A DNA stretch of 64,000 bases. It comes from Streptomyces termitum. GTDB lineage: Bacteria > Actinomycetota > Actinomycetes > Streptomycetales > Streptomycetaceae. Below, piece after piece: positions 40,227 through 48,879 of this stretch; position 1 is the first letter of the stretch; every line of letters starts with the position of its first letter. Under the pieces are notes generated by a model. That model saw only the letters and a program-made list of their open reading frames with translations, made no database searches and had not been told where the DNA came from. The stretch covers positions 124,001-188,000 of the forward strand of contig NZ_BMUL01000012.1 of the NCBI RefSeq assembly GCF_014650175.1, read 5' to 3'. Made by a program: the position numbers and the translations under genes.

Positions 40227-40730
40227 ATGGAGTTGTTTCTCGGTCTCGGCATCGTCGGTCTGCTGCTGCTCGTCCTGAGCCTGGTCTTCGACGGTGTCCT
40301 GGAAGGACTCTTCGGGGGCTTCGGGGGGCTGGACGGGTTCCTGTCGCTGCCGGTGATCGCCGGTTTCGTGTCCGCGCTCGGCTTCACGGGGGCGCTGGTG
40401 CTCGGCACGACCGGCACGGGGGCGGGGGTCGCCACCGGCGCGGGAGCGGTCGCGGGTGTCGTGGTGGCGTGGCTGACCTGGAAGTTCGGCAGCGCGCTGA
40501 TGCGCGACACCGCCGCTCCCGCGCCGCGCGGCGAGGACCTGCCCGGCAGCTCCGGCTCGGTGGTCACCGCCATCCCCGCGGAGGGCTACGGCGAGGTGCT
40601 GCTGTACCTCGGCGGCCAGCCCGTGAAGTACGCGGCCAAGGCCGCCGCACCGGTGCCGCGCGGCACCGAGGTGTGGGTCGAGTCGGTGCTCTCCACCACC
40701 TCCGTCACCGTGCGGCCGGTCGAGCGCTGA
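40227..40730 (+). CDS. NfeD/YuaF-like membrane protein
   Basis: A 167-residue protein with an N-terminal helix, two more helices (about residues 48-88) and a C-terminal OB-fold beta domain (about 105-165), as in the NfeD proteins that pair with flotillins (YuaF-YuaG of Bacillus). It sits 65 bases before the flotillin gene. The ATG at 40227 follows GAAGGAGTGGGGCC. Likely to form a complex with the flotillin in membrane microdomains. Confidence 0.85.
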   Translation: MELFLGLGIVGLLLLVLSLVFDGVLEGLFGGFGGLDGFLSLPVIAGFVSALGFTGALVLGTTGTGAGVATGAGAVAGVVVAWLTWKFGSALMRDTAAPAPRGEDLPGSSGSVVTAIPAEGYGEVLLYLGGQPVKYAAKAAAPVPRGTEVWVESVLSTTSVTVRPVER

Positions 40731-40795
40731 GCGCGCCGGCCCCGCCGTCCCCCGCCGAGACCTGAACCGAGAACCGTATCGAAGGGGGGTTCTTC

Positions 40796-42313
40796 ATGAG
40801 CCCTGTACTCACCGCCGTGGTGGGGATCGTCGTCCTGCTCGTCCTGCTCGGCCTCGCGGTCGTCACCCGCTACAAGGTCGCGGGCCCGAGCGAGGCGTTC
40901 ATCATCACCGGACGGCGCGGACAGAAGGCCACCGACCCGACGACCGGGCGCGTCTACACGGACAACAGCGGCCAGAAGGTCGTGGTCGGCGGCGGCGTCT
41001 TCGTCGTGCCGTTCGTCCAGCAGAAGTTCTCCCTGGACCTGTCCAGCCGGCACATCCCGATCGCCGTCCGGGGCGCCGTCACGCTGCGCGGCGTGAAGGC
41101 CAACCTGGAGGGCGTCGCCATCGTCAAGGTCGGCGGCACCGAGGACTCCATCCGGGCCGCCGCCCAGCGCTTCCTGATGCAGCAGGACGGCATCGTCGGC
41201 TTCACCCAGGAAGTGCTCTCCGGCGCGCTGCGCTCCATCGTCGGCCGGATGTCGGTCGAGGACATCATCCGCGACCGGGCCGCCTTCGCCGGGCAGGTCG
41301 CCGAGGAGGCCGAGGCCAGCCTCTCCGGGCAGGGCCTCGTCCTCGACGCCTTCCAAATCCAGGACATCACCACCGAGGGCTCCTACCTGGAGGACCTCGG
41401 CCGGCCGGAGGCCGCCCGCGCCAAGCAGGAGGCCGACATCGCCGAGGCCGTCGCCCGGCGGGCCGCCGAGCAGGCCCGGCTGAAGGCCGAGGAAGAGATC
41501 GCGATCGCGCAGCGGACGCTGTACCTGAAGCAGGCCGAGATCAAGGCGCAGACCGACGAGGCGGCCGCCCAGGCCAACGCCGCCGGTCCGCTCGCCGAGG
41601 CGGCCCGCCAGCAGGACATCCTGGCCGAGCAGGAGAAGGTCGCCGCCCGGCAGGCCGCGCTGACCGACCGCCAGCTCGACACCGAGGTCCGCAAGCCCGC
41701 CGACGCCAAGCGGTACGAGGCGGAGCAGCAGGCCGAGGCGCAGCGCACCGCACGCGTGAAGCAGGCCGAGGCCGAGCGGATGGCGGCCATCGCGGCGGCC
41801 GAGGCCGAGGCCGAGCGGTCCCGGCTCACCGGTGAGGGCGAGAAGCAGCGCCGCCAGGCGCTGGCCGAGGCCGAGGCCATCGAGGGCGCCAAGCGCGGTG
41901 AGGCCGAGCGGGCCCGCCGTGCGGCGATCGCCGAGGCCGTCCGGCTGGAGGGCGAGGCGGAGGCCGACGCCATCGCCGCGAAGGGCTCCGCCGAGGCGGA
42001 GGCCATGCAGAAGCGGGCCGACGCGTTCGAGCGGTACGGCGAGGCGGCCGTGCTCCAGATGCTGGTCGAGGCGCTGCCGCAGGTCGTCGCGAAGGCCGCG
42101 GAGCCGCTGTCCGCGATCGACAAGATGACCGTCATCTCCACCGACGGCGCGGGCAAGCTGCCCCGCGCGGTCGCGGACAACGTCGCCCAGGGCATGGAAC
42201 TGCTCAGCTCCACCACGGGCGTCGACCTGTCGGCCCTGCTGGGGAACCTCACCGCGAAGACCGGCGCCGCGCCGGCCCCGCAGGTGAACGGCAAGGTCGA
42301 GATCACCGACTGA
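40796..42313 (+). CDS. Flotillin
   Basis: A 505-residue flotillin (YuaG/FloT type): N-terminal membrane helix (residues 5-22), SPFH domain (about 25-200), then a long coiled coil rich in Ala/Glu/Arg heptads (A-E-A-E-A-E-R-S and many others, about 210-420), and a C-terminal domain. Organises membrane microdomains together with the NfeD-like partner. GGGGGG-rich ribosome-binding site upstream of the ATG at 40796. Ends before a strong terminator. Confidence 0.93.
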   Translation: MSPVLTAVVGIVVLLVLLGLAVVTRYKVAGPSEAFIITGRRGQKATDPTTGRVYTDNSGQKVVVGGGVFVVPFVQQKFSLDLSSRHIPIAVRGAVTLRGVKANLEGVAIVKVGGTEDSIRAAAQRFLMQQDGIVGFTQEVLSGALRSIVGRMSVEDIIRDRAAFAGQVAEEAEASLSGQGLVLDAFQIQDITTEGSYLEDLGRPEAARAKQEADIAEAVARRAAEQARLKAEEEIAIAQRTLYLKQAEIKAQTDEAAAQANAAGPLAEAARQQDILAEQEKVAARQAALTDRQLDTEVRKPADAKRYEAEQQAEAQRTARVKQAEAERMAAIAAAEAEAERSRLTGEGEKQRRQALAEAEAIEGAKRGEAERARRAAIAEAVRLEGEAEADAIAAKGSAEAEAMQKRADAFERYGEAAVLQMLVEALPQVVAKAAEPLSAIDKMTVISTDGAGKLPRAVADNVAQGMELLSSTTGVDLSALLGNLTAKTGAAPAPQVNGKVEITD

Positions 42314-42336
42314 CCCCACGCGCCGACGCGTCCCGC

Positions 42337-42380
42337 ACGGGGGCGCCGGTCCGGGCTCCCGCCCGGACCGGCGCCCCCGT
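42337..42380 (+). terminator. Very strong terminator of the flotillin operon
   Basis: A perfect 19-bp stem (ACGGGGGCGCCGGTCCGGG and its complement) with a 6-base loop, 24 bases past the stop. Confidence 0.88.
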
Positions 42381-42404
42381 CGTGGTAAGCCCCGTCGTGG
42401 TAAG
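42375..42404. repeat. 15-bp perfect tandem duplication
   Basis: CCCCGTCGTGGTAAG occurs twice head to tail; the first copy overlaps the end of the flotillin terminator. It looks like replication slippage. Confidence 0.75.
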
Positions 42405-42445
42405 CAGGAGGGGCGAAGTCGGCGCGGTGGAGGGGGAGTCGGGGC

Positions 42446-43204
42446 ATGGCGGGGGACGGGGCGGCCGGGGTGCTGCTGGTGCACGGGGCGGGCGGGAGCG
42501 CCGAGGCGCACTTCGGGGGGCTGACGGCCCGGCTCGGCGACCGCCGCCGGATCGTGGCCTGCGCGCTGCCCGACGAGCCGGGCGCCGATCCCGACGCGGT
42601 CGTGGACGGCTTCGCGGCCGCCGCCGGCGCGGCCGGGCTGGACTCCTTCGCCGTCTGCGGCTACTCGCTCGGCGCGCCGCTGGCCGTACGGCTCGCGGTC
42701 CGGCACCCCGGGCGGGTGCGGGCGCTGGCCCTGTGCGCGCCCTTCGCCCGCGCCGACGCCCGGATGCGGCTGGCCGTCTCCGTCTGGCGGGGGCTGTACG
42801 AGGCGGGGCTGACCGGCCTGCTCGCCGAGCAGCTGGCGCTGACCGGACTGGGCCCCCGCTTCCTGGAGCGGCACCCGCTGCGGCTGCTGCGGGCCGCGCT
42901 GGCGCTGGCGCCCGCCCCGCCCGCCGGGACCCCGGCCCATCTGGACCTGGCGGAGCGGATCGACGTACGGGAGGACCTGGCCCGGCTGGCGGTGCCGGCG
43001 CTCGTCGTGGTCACCGGCGGGGACCCGCTGGTCGCCCCGGACCGGCAGCGCGCCCTGGCCGCCGCCGTGCCGGGCGCGGAGACGGCCGAGCTCGACACCG
43101 GGCACCTGCCGTTCTGGGAGGACCCGGAGGGCTGGGCGGAGGTGCTGGCGGGGTTCCTGGAGCGGTTCCCCGGGCCCGTCCCGGAGGAGACCGGGGTCAG
43201 ATGA
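42446..43204 (+). CDS. Alpha/beta hydrolase
   Basis: A 252-residue alpha/beta hydrolase with Ser nucleophile in G-Y-S-L-G-A (near residue 74), Asp in T-G-G-D-P (near 193) and His in T-G-H-L-P-F-W (near 221). The oxyanion segment is H-G-A-G-G-S. Substrate unknown; esterase or C-C hydrolase of the MhpC kind. The ATG at 42446 has GGAGGGGGAG upstream. Its end overlaps the convergent glycosyltransferase by 8 bases. Confidence 0.83.
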   Translation: MAGDGAAGVLLVHGAGGSAEAHFGGLTARLGDRRRIVACALPDEPGADPDAVVDGFAAAAGAAGLDSFAVCGYSLGAPLAVRLAVRHPGRVRALALCAPFARADARMRLAVSVWRGLYEAGLTGLLAEQLALTGLGPRFLERHPLRLLRAALALAPAPPAGTPAHLDLAERIDVREDLARLAVPALVVVTGGDPLVAPDRQRALAAAVPGAETAELDTGHLPFWEDPEGWAEVLAGFLERFPGPVPEETGVR

Positions 43205-44075
43205 TCGGCGGGCGGCCCAGCCGGGTCATCCGCGCCACCGTCGACCAGCGCATCGGCCGGCGCGGACCGGCCGGGGCCCGCAGCCCCTCGCCGAAGCCGG
43301 CGAACCAGGACTTCAGGCCGCGCGGCGAGCGGGTGCGGGCGACCGTCAGGAGCACCCAGACCGCCAGGTAGAAGGGGACGAGCGGGGCGGGGAGGTTCCG
43401 CTTGGCGAGCCAGACGCGGTTGCGGGCGGTCATCCGGTAGTAGACGTCGTGCCGGGCCGGGCTGGTCTTCGGGTGCTGGAGGAGCAGCTCGGGCTGGTAC
43501 CGGATCCGCCAGCCGGCGTCGAGCGCCCGCCAGGCCAGGTCGGTCTCCTCGTGCGTGAAGAAGAAGTCCTCCGGCCAGCCGCCGATCCGCTCCAGCATCG
43601 GCATGGACAGGCCGTGGCCGCCGCCGAGGAAGGTGGTGACCTCGCCCGCCCGCATCGGGTCCTTCGCGCCGAGCCGGGGGACGTGACGGCGCTGCGTCTC
43701 GCCGCGCTCGTCGGCGATCCGGAAGGAGACCACGCCGAGCTCCGGCTCGGTCTCGTACAGGTCGGCCAGGCGGCGGAAGACGTCGGTGTCGACGAGGAGG
43801 CCGTCGTCGTCGAGGTCGACCAGGACGTCCACGTCGCCGAAGGAGCGGAGGGTGTCGATGGCCACGTTCCGGCCACCGGTGACGCCCCGGTTCTCGGGCA
43901 GTTCGACGCCGGTGACGCCGTCGGGGAGCGGGGGCAGCGAGCCGGTGCCGTTGCCGACCACCACGACCCGGGCCGCGGGCTCGTCCTGCCGCGCCACCGA
44001 GTCGAGCAGCGCGCCCAGCTCCGCGGGGCGGGTGCCCATCGTCAGTACCGCCACGCCCACGCGAGGTCGCGCCAC
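43197..44075 (-). CDS. Family 2 glycosyltransferase
   Basis: A 292-residue GT-A-fold glycosyltransferase: nucleotide-binding strand V-G-V-A-V-L-T-M-G at the start, P-E-N-R-G-V-T-G-G-R-N near 64, the metal-binding acidic motif D-L-D-D-D near 90, acceptor region F-F-F-T-H-E-E-T-D-L-A-W near 170 (the E-D-x-D/HEE-type motif of rhamnosyl/galactofuranosyl-like transferases). A hydrophobic stretch near 232-247 may be a membrane contact. The GTG at 44075 with GGAACGGAG upstream is chosen over longer frames. It probably decorates a surface polymer; donor sugar unknown. Confidence 0.85.
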   Translation of the reverse strand: MARPRVGVAVLTMGTRPAELGALLDSVARQDEPAARVVVVGNGTGSLPPLPDGVTGVELPENRGVTGGRNVAIDTLRSFGDVDVLVDLDDDGLLVDTDVFRRLADLYETEPELGVVSFRIADERGETQRRHVPRLGAKDPMRAGEVTTFLGGGHGLSMPMLERIGGWPEDFFFTHEETDLAWRALDAGWRIRYQPELLLQHPKTSPARHDVYYRMTARNRVWLAKRNLPAPLVPFYLAVWVLLTVARTRSPRGLKSWFAGFGEGLRAPAGPRRPMRWSTVARMTRLGRPPII

Positions 44076-44386
44076 GGTCCACTCCGTTCCAGATCGGGGT
44101 CGGGTCTCGTGTCCTGGCCGGCTCCCGCCGGCCCCACGGCACCCATTGTTCACCCTCCGGGAACGCGGAAGGAACCCGGACGGCCCCCCGGCGGCCCCGG
44201 GGCGTCCCCCGGGCGGTCCCCGGCGGCCCGCCCGCCCCGGGTGGCCGGAACCCTTCGGGGGTTCCCGGGCGTCCGTGCCTGCGTGGGGGTTCCGCTTCGG
44301 GGGGAGCGCGGCGCTCCGCCGGGAACGGCCGCTCTACTCTGGTGGCTTGCCGTCTCAATGATCGATTGTCGAAAGGGCGTCTCCTG

Positions 44387-45529
44387 GTGCTGGTCGCGGA
44401 CCGATATCGGCTGCACGGGTGTATCGGCCGCGGGGGCATGGGCGAGGTGTGGCAGGCCACCGACGAGGTGCTCGGCCGGTCCGTCGCCGTGAAGCTGATG
44501 CTGGCCCAGTCCACCGACCCCGCCGGAGCCGACCGCTTCCGCCTGGAGGCGCAGACCGCCGCCCGGCTCAGCCACCCGCACGTCGTCGGCGTCTTCGACT
44601 TCGGCACCTGGGACGGGAAGCTGTTCCTCGTGATGGAGCTGGTCGAGGGCGACAGCCTCGGCTCCTCCCCCGCCCATCCGCTGGTGCTGCCCGCCGAGCG
44701 GGTCGCGGTGGTCGCCGCGCACGCCGCCGCCGGGCTCGCCGCCGCCCACCGGCAGGGCGTGGTCCACCGCGACATCAAGCCCGGCAACCTCCTCGTGGAC
44801 GCCGACGGCACCGTCAAGCTGGCCGACTTCGGCATCGCCCGCTTCGTCGACGACCCGTCCGCCGGGCTGACCACGACCGGCCAGATCGTCGGCACCGGCC
44901 TCTACCTGGCGCCCGAGCGGGCCCTCGGCAAGCCCGCCTCCCCCGCCTCCGACGTGTACTCCCTGGGCTGCGTCCTCTACCAGCTCCTCACCGGGCACCC
45001 GCCGTTCCGCGCGGACACCGCGACCGCCCTGCTCTACCAGCACATCGACAGCGCGCCGACCCCGCCGAGCCGGCTCGGGGTGGTCCTCACGCCCGCCTTC
45101 GAGGCGTACCTGCTGAGCCTGCTCGCCAAGCAGCCCGAGCAGCGGCCGCCGTCCCCGGCCATCGCGGACTGGTTCGGCTCCGGCGCCTGGCGGGAGTACG
45201 CGCCCCGGCCCGCCGCGCCCGCCATGCCGGCCCCCGCCGCGCCCGCGCCGCACCCCGCGCCCGCACCGCGCCCCGTACCCGCCGCGCCCGCGCCGCACCC
45301 GACGGCGCCCGCCGCCATGCCCGCGCCCCGGACGGCCGCGCCGCGCTCCCCGGGTCCCGGCTCCGGCGGGATCCCGGCGCCGTCCCGGCGGCGGGGCGCC
45401 GACCGGGCCGGGAGCTCCACCGGCGCCCTCGCCGAGCTGTCCCGGCGCCGCCCGCGCAAGACCGCCGCCGTCGCCGGGGTCGTCGCCTTCGTCGTCTTCC
45501 TCTTCATCGGCATGGCCCTGCTGTCCTGA
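44387..45529 (+). CDS. Tail-anchored Hanks-type Ser/Thr protein kinase
   Basis: A 380-residue kinase. Gly loop G-R-G-G-M-G near residue 14, V-A-V-K-L with the ATP Lys near 38, catalytic H-R-D-I-K-P-G-N near 127, D-F-G near 148, L-A-P-E near 174. A Pro/Ala linker (about 268-345) leads to a C-terminal membrane helix (about 357-378) that ends only two residues before the stop, so there is no extracellular sensor domain (no PASTA). Start taken as GTG 44387; the frame opens at 44342. Convergent with the small gene that follows. Confidence 0.87.
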   Translation: MLVADRYRLHGCIGRGGMGEVWQATDEVLGRSVAVKLMLAQSTDPAGADRFRLEAQTAARLSHPHVVGVFDFGTWDGKLFLVMELVEGDSLGSSPAHPLVLPAERVAVVAAHAAAGLAAAHRQGVVHRDIKPGNLLVDADGTVKLADFGIARFVDDPSAGLTTTGQIVGTGLYLAPERALGKPASPASDVYSLGCVLYQLLTGHPPFRADTATALLYQHIDSAPTPPSRLGVVLTPAFEAYLLSLLAKQPEQRPPSPAIADWFGSGAWREYAPRPAAPAMPAPAAPAPHPAPAPRPVPAAPAPHPTAPAAMPAPRTAAPRSPGPGSGGIPAPSRRRGADRAGSSTGALAELSRRRPRKTAAVAGVVAFVVFLFIGMALLS

Positions 45530-45543
45530 CCCCGGCCCCCGGC

Positions 45544-45825
45544 TCAGTACAGCCGGGGCGCCATGACGTGCGGGTCGGTGCCGTCCTCGGCGAGCAGGAG
45601 GCAGCGGGGCACGCCCGGCCCGGGGGTGACCCGCACGGCCGCCGCCACCGGCGGATCGGCCGGCAGCTCGACCGGGACCGTCACCGGCCGGTCGCCCCGG
45701 GTCTCCGCGCGCCCGGTCTCCTTGCCGTCCACGAGGACCACGACGACGGGCCGGTGCCCGGCCTCCACCGTCACCGAGACCGAATGGCCCCGGTGGTCGA
45801 TGTGGAAGTGGTGCTGTCGGCTCAT
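45544..45825 (-). CDS. Small His-rich-start hypothetical protein
   Basis: A 93-residue protein, not recognised. Starts M-S-R-Q-H-H-F-H-I-D-H-R-G-H, then alternating hydrophobic/polar residues that suggest a beta-sandwich (V-V-V-V-L-V-D-G-K-E-T-G). Good codon bias and GGAGG before the ATG support it; TACGCT at about 18 bases further upstream is a plausible -10 box. The His cluster may bind metal. It lies divergent to the alkyl sulfatase gene and could be functionally tied to it, but nothing proves that. Confidence 0.75.
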   Translation of the reverse strand: MSRQHHFHIDHRGHSVSVTVEAGHRPVVVVLVDGKETGRAETRGDRPVTVPVELPADPPVAAAVRVTPGPGVPRCLLLAEDGTDPHVMAPRLY

Positions 45826-45959
45826 GGCTCACCTCCGTCCCTCCAGCGTAGGAAGGTCCGGCCTCCCCCGCCTCCGGCCCGGCGTGCGCGTCCGGCGGGC
45901 CGGTGGTCCGATGGACCGGTACGCCCCCGGCGCCCCGCGCGGAACGGAGCAGGCACCCC

Positions 45960-47828
45960 ATGGACGACCCCCGCCCCGAGACCCTCCCCTCCTTCGAGGA
46001 CACCACCGACTTCGACGACGCCGACCGGGGCTTCGTCGCCGCCCTGGTCCCCGGCGTCGTGAAGGCCGCCGACGGCCGGACCGTCTGGGACGACGACGCC
46101 TACGGCTTCCTGGACGGGGAGTGCCCCGACACCGCCCACCCCGGCCTGTGGCGGCAGGGCCGGCTCTGCTCCCGGCAGGGCCTGTACGAGGTCACCGAGG
46201 GGATCTACCAGGTCCGCGGCCTGGACATGTCGAACATGACGCTCGTCGAGGGCGAGCGGGGCGTGGTCGTCGTCGACCCGCTGATCTCGGTGGAGACCGC
46301 CGCCGCCGCGCTCGCCCTCTACCGGGAGCACCGGGGCGAGCGGCCGGTGACCGGCGTGATCTACACCCACTCGCACGGCGACCACTTCGGCGGCGTCCGG
46401 GGCGTCCTGCCACACGGCGCCGAGGAGGGCGTGCCGATCCTCGCCCCCGCCGGCTTCCTGGAGCACGCCGTCAGCGAGAACGTGTACGCGGGCAACGCGA
46501 TGAGCCGCCGGGCCACCTTCATGTACGGCATGGGCCTGCCCAAGGGCCCCCGGGGCCAGATCGGCACCGGCCTCGGCCAGGGCGGCTCCACCGGCACCAT
46601 CAGCCTGATCCCGCCGACCGTCGACATCACCCGCACCGGCCAGGAGGAGACCGTCGACGGGGTGCGGATCGTCTTCCAGCTCACCCCCGGCACCGAGGCG
46701 CCGGCCGAGATGAACTTCCTCTTCCCCGACCACCGCGCCCTCTGCCTTGCCGAGAACGCCACCCACACCATGCACAACGTGCTCACCCTGCGCGGCGCCG
46801 TCGTCCGCGACAGCCGGATCTGGGCGCACTACCTCGACGAGGCCATCGAGTACTTCCACGGCAGGTACGACGTCGGCTTCGCCTCCCACCACTGGCCCAC
46901 CTGGGGCCACGACGCCGTGGTCCGCTTCCTCGGCGAGCAGCGCGACCTCTACGCCTACCTGCACGACCAGACCCTCCGGCTGCTCAACGAGGGGCACACC
47001 GGCCCCGAGATCGCCGAGCTGATCCAGCTGCCGCCCGCCCTGGAGAAGGCGTGGCACGCGCGCGGCTACTACGGCTCGCTCAGCCACAACAGCAAGGCGG
47101 TCTACCAGCGCTACCTCGGCTGGTACGACGGCAACCCCGCCCACCTGTGGGAGCACCCCCCGGCCGCGCTCGCCCGGCGGTACGTGGACCTGGCCGGCGG
47201 TCCGGCCGCCGCGCTCGCCCGGGCCCGCGGCTACGCCGAGGAGGGCGACCTGCGCTTCGCCGCGACCCTGCTGAACCACCTCGTCTTCGCCGACCCGGAG
47301 GACGCGGCGGCGAAGGAGACCCTGGCCGGGGTGTACGAGCGGCTCGGCTTCGGCGCCGAGAACGCCACCTGGCGCAACTTCTACCTGCGCGGCGCGCAGG
47401 AGCTGCGCGAGGGCGTCGTCCTCGACGTGGTGGACATGACCAACCCCGAGATGGCGCGGGCGCTGACCGTGCCCATGCTGATCGACTCGCTCGCCGTCCG
47501 GATCGACGGCCCCCGGGCCTGGGACGACGACCTGACCCTCGACCTCGTCCTCACCGACGGCCCCGGCGGGCCCGGGGCCCCCGGGGGCGCCGTCACCCGC
47601 CGGCTCACCCTCAGCCGGGGCGCGCTCACCCACCGGGAGCTGTCCGGCCCGCCCCGCTCCCCCGCCGGGCTCACCCTCACCCTGGACAAGGAGCGGCTGC
47701 TCGGGCTGCTCGCCGGGCGGGACCCGGCGGAGCTGGGGGTGGGCGTCGACGGCGACCCGGCCCTCCTCGCCCGGCTCTTCTCCTACGTGACGACCCCGGA
47801 CCCCGGCTTCCCGGTCGTCACCCCGTGA
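45960..47828 (+). CDS. Alkyl/aryl sulfatase (SdsA/BDS1 type)
   Basis: A 622-residue type III (zinc) alkyl sulfatase. Metallo-beta-lactamase domain with Y-T-H-S-H-G-D-H near residue 135 and L-A-E-N-A-T-H-T near 262 (E and H ligands), the alkylsulfatase dimerisation region (about 380-500), and a C-terminal SCP2-like domain (about 505-622). It would release sulfate from alkyl sulfates such as dodecyl sulfate. No signal peptide, so probably cytoplasmic, unlike secreted SdsA1 of Pseudomonas. The ATG at 45960 follows GGAACGGAG. Its end overlaps the convergent YdcF-like gene by 11 bases. Confidence 0.92.
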   Translation: MDDPRPETLPSFEDTTDFDDADRGFVAALVPGVVKAADGRTVWDDDAYGFLDGECPDTAHPGLWRQGRLCSRQGLYEVTEGIYQVRGLDMSNMTLVEGERGVVVVDPLISVETAAAALALYREHRGERPVTGVIYTHSHGDHFGGVRGVLPHGAEEGVPILAPAGFLEHAVSENVYAGNAMSRRATFMYGMGLPKGPRGQIGTGLGQGGSTGTISLIPPTVDITRTGQEETVDGVRIVFQLTPGTEAPAEMNFLFPDHRALCLAENATHTMHNVLTLRGAVVRDSRIWAHYLDEAIEYFHGRYDVGFASHHWPTWGHDAVVRFLGEQRDLYAYLHDQTLRLLNEGHTGPEIAELIQLPPALEKAWHARGYYGSLSHNSKAVYQRYLGWYDGNPAHLWEHPPAALARRYVDLAGGPAAALARARGYAEEGDLRFAATLLNHLVFADPEDAAAKETLAGVYERLGFGAENATWRNFYLRGAQELREGVVLDVVDMTNPEMARALTVPMLIDSLAVRIDGPRAWDDDLTLDLVLTDGPGGPGAPGGAVTRRLTLSRGALTHRELSGPPRSPAGLTLTLDKERLLGLLAGRDPAELGVGVDGDPALLARLFSYVTTPDPGFPVVTP

Positions 47829-48828
47829 CCGCCAGGCCCAGGCAGCCGAGGGCGACCAGACCGGCGCAGACCGTCAGGTTGACCACCCGGTACTCCAGGA
47901 AGACCGCCGCGAACTCGCGGATGGTGGCGCTCGGCCAGTAGTACGCGGCGGTCGGCGAGCCCACCACCTGCCCGTCCACCCCCGCCTTCCGGGCCATCAG
48001 CGCGGCCCGGAAGGCGTGGAAGTCGTTGGTGACGACCACGCAGCCGGCGCCCGGCCGCTCGGCGTCCATCAGCTCCTTGCTGAACCGCAGGTTCTCCTCG
48101 GTGCTGCGGGAGCGGTCCTCGCGGCGGATCCGGTCCTCCGGGAAGCCCCGCTCCACCAGGTAGTCGGCCATCGCGTGGGACTCCGGCAGCTCCTCGTCCG
48201 GGCCCTGCCCGCCGGAGGTCACCAGCAGGGGCACGTCGGTGCCGCGCGCGGCCAGCCGCTCGTACACCTCCCGGCCCCGGTCGAGCCGGCTCGCGAGCAG
48301 CGGCGGCACCCGGCGGCCGCCGATCAGGCCGGAGCCCAGGACCACCACGAAGCCGGCGTCGCGCCGCAGCCGCATCCGCCCGTACAGGAAGGCGTACCCG
48401 ACGAAGCAGACGAAGAGGAAGGAGACGTAGCCGAGGACGAGGAGCAGGGTGACGGCGACGACGCCGAGGACCCGGGAGCGGGTGAGCACCGCGACGGCCG
48501 TCAGGCCGAACGTCCCGAGGATGCCGAGGCCCGCGAGGAGCGACAGCAGATTGGCCGGGCGGCGGCCCTCGCGGCGGACCATCTTCACGCCGTTGACGCA
48601 GAGCAGGACGGCGAGCACCACCGGCCCCAGGCCGAGGACCAGCAGGATCAGCACGAGCAGCGACTCGACGAGGCCGGACGGCAGGTCCTCGACGGCGGCC
48701 AGCAGGCCGAGGCCGAGGAAGGTGACGGCGAGGCCGAGGTGGACGGCGTTCGCGAAGCGGCGCCGGTCGCGCAGGACACCCGCTCCGAACAGCAGGAGGA
48801 AGAAGGCGGAGACCGCGAAGGCGAACAT
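47818..48828 (-). CDS. YdcF/SanA-like membrane protein (DUF218)
   Basis: A 336-residue protein with four to five N-terminal membrane helices (to about residue 150) and a DUF218 domain (about 160-305): V-V-V-L-G-S-G-L near 160, V-T-S-G-G-Q-G near 204, E-E-N-L-R-F-S near 245, V-V-T-N-D-F-H near 266, then a last hydrophobic segment. Members are linked to envelope precursor handling and vancomycin tolerance in E. coli. The ATG at 48828 has TACGAT 6 bases upstream and no ribosome-binding site: leaderless. Confidence 0.85.
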   Translation of the reverse strand: MFAFAVSAFFLLLFGAGVLRDRRRFANAVHLGLAVTFLGLGLLAAVEDLPSGLVESLLVLILLVLGLGPVVLAVLLCVNGVKMVRREGRRPANLLSLLAGLGILGTFGLTAVAVLTRSRVLGVVAVTLLLVLGYVSFLFVCFVGYAFLYGRMRLRRDAGFVVVLGSGLIGGRRVPPLLASRLDRGREVYERLAARGTDVPLLVTSGGQGPDEELPESHAMADYLVERGFPEDRIRREDRSRSTEENLRFSKELMDAERPGAGCVVVTNDFHAFRAALMARKAGVDGQVVGSPTAAYYWPSATIREFAAVFLEYRVVNLTVCAGLVALGCLGLAVTG

Positions 48829-48879
48829 GCCGCCATCGTAGGCACCGTACGGCTCCCGGACCGCTTCCCCCGGCCCCGG

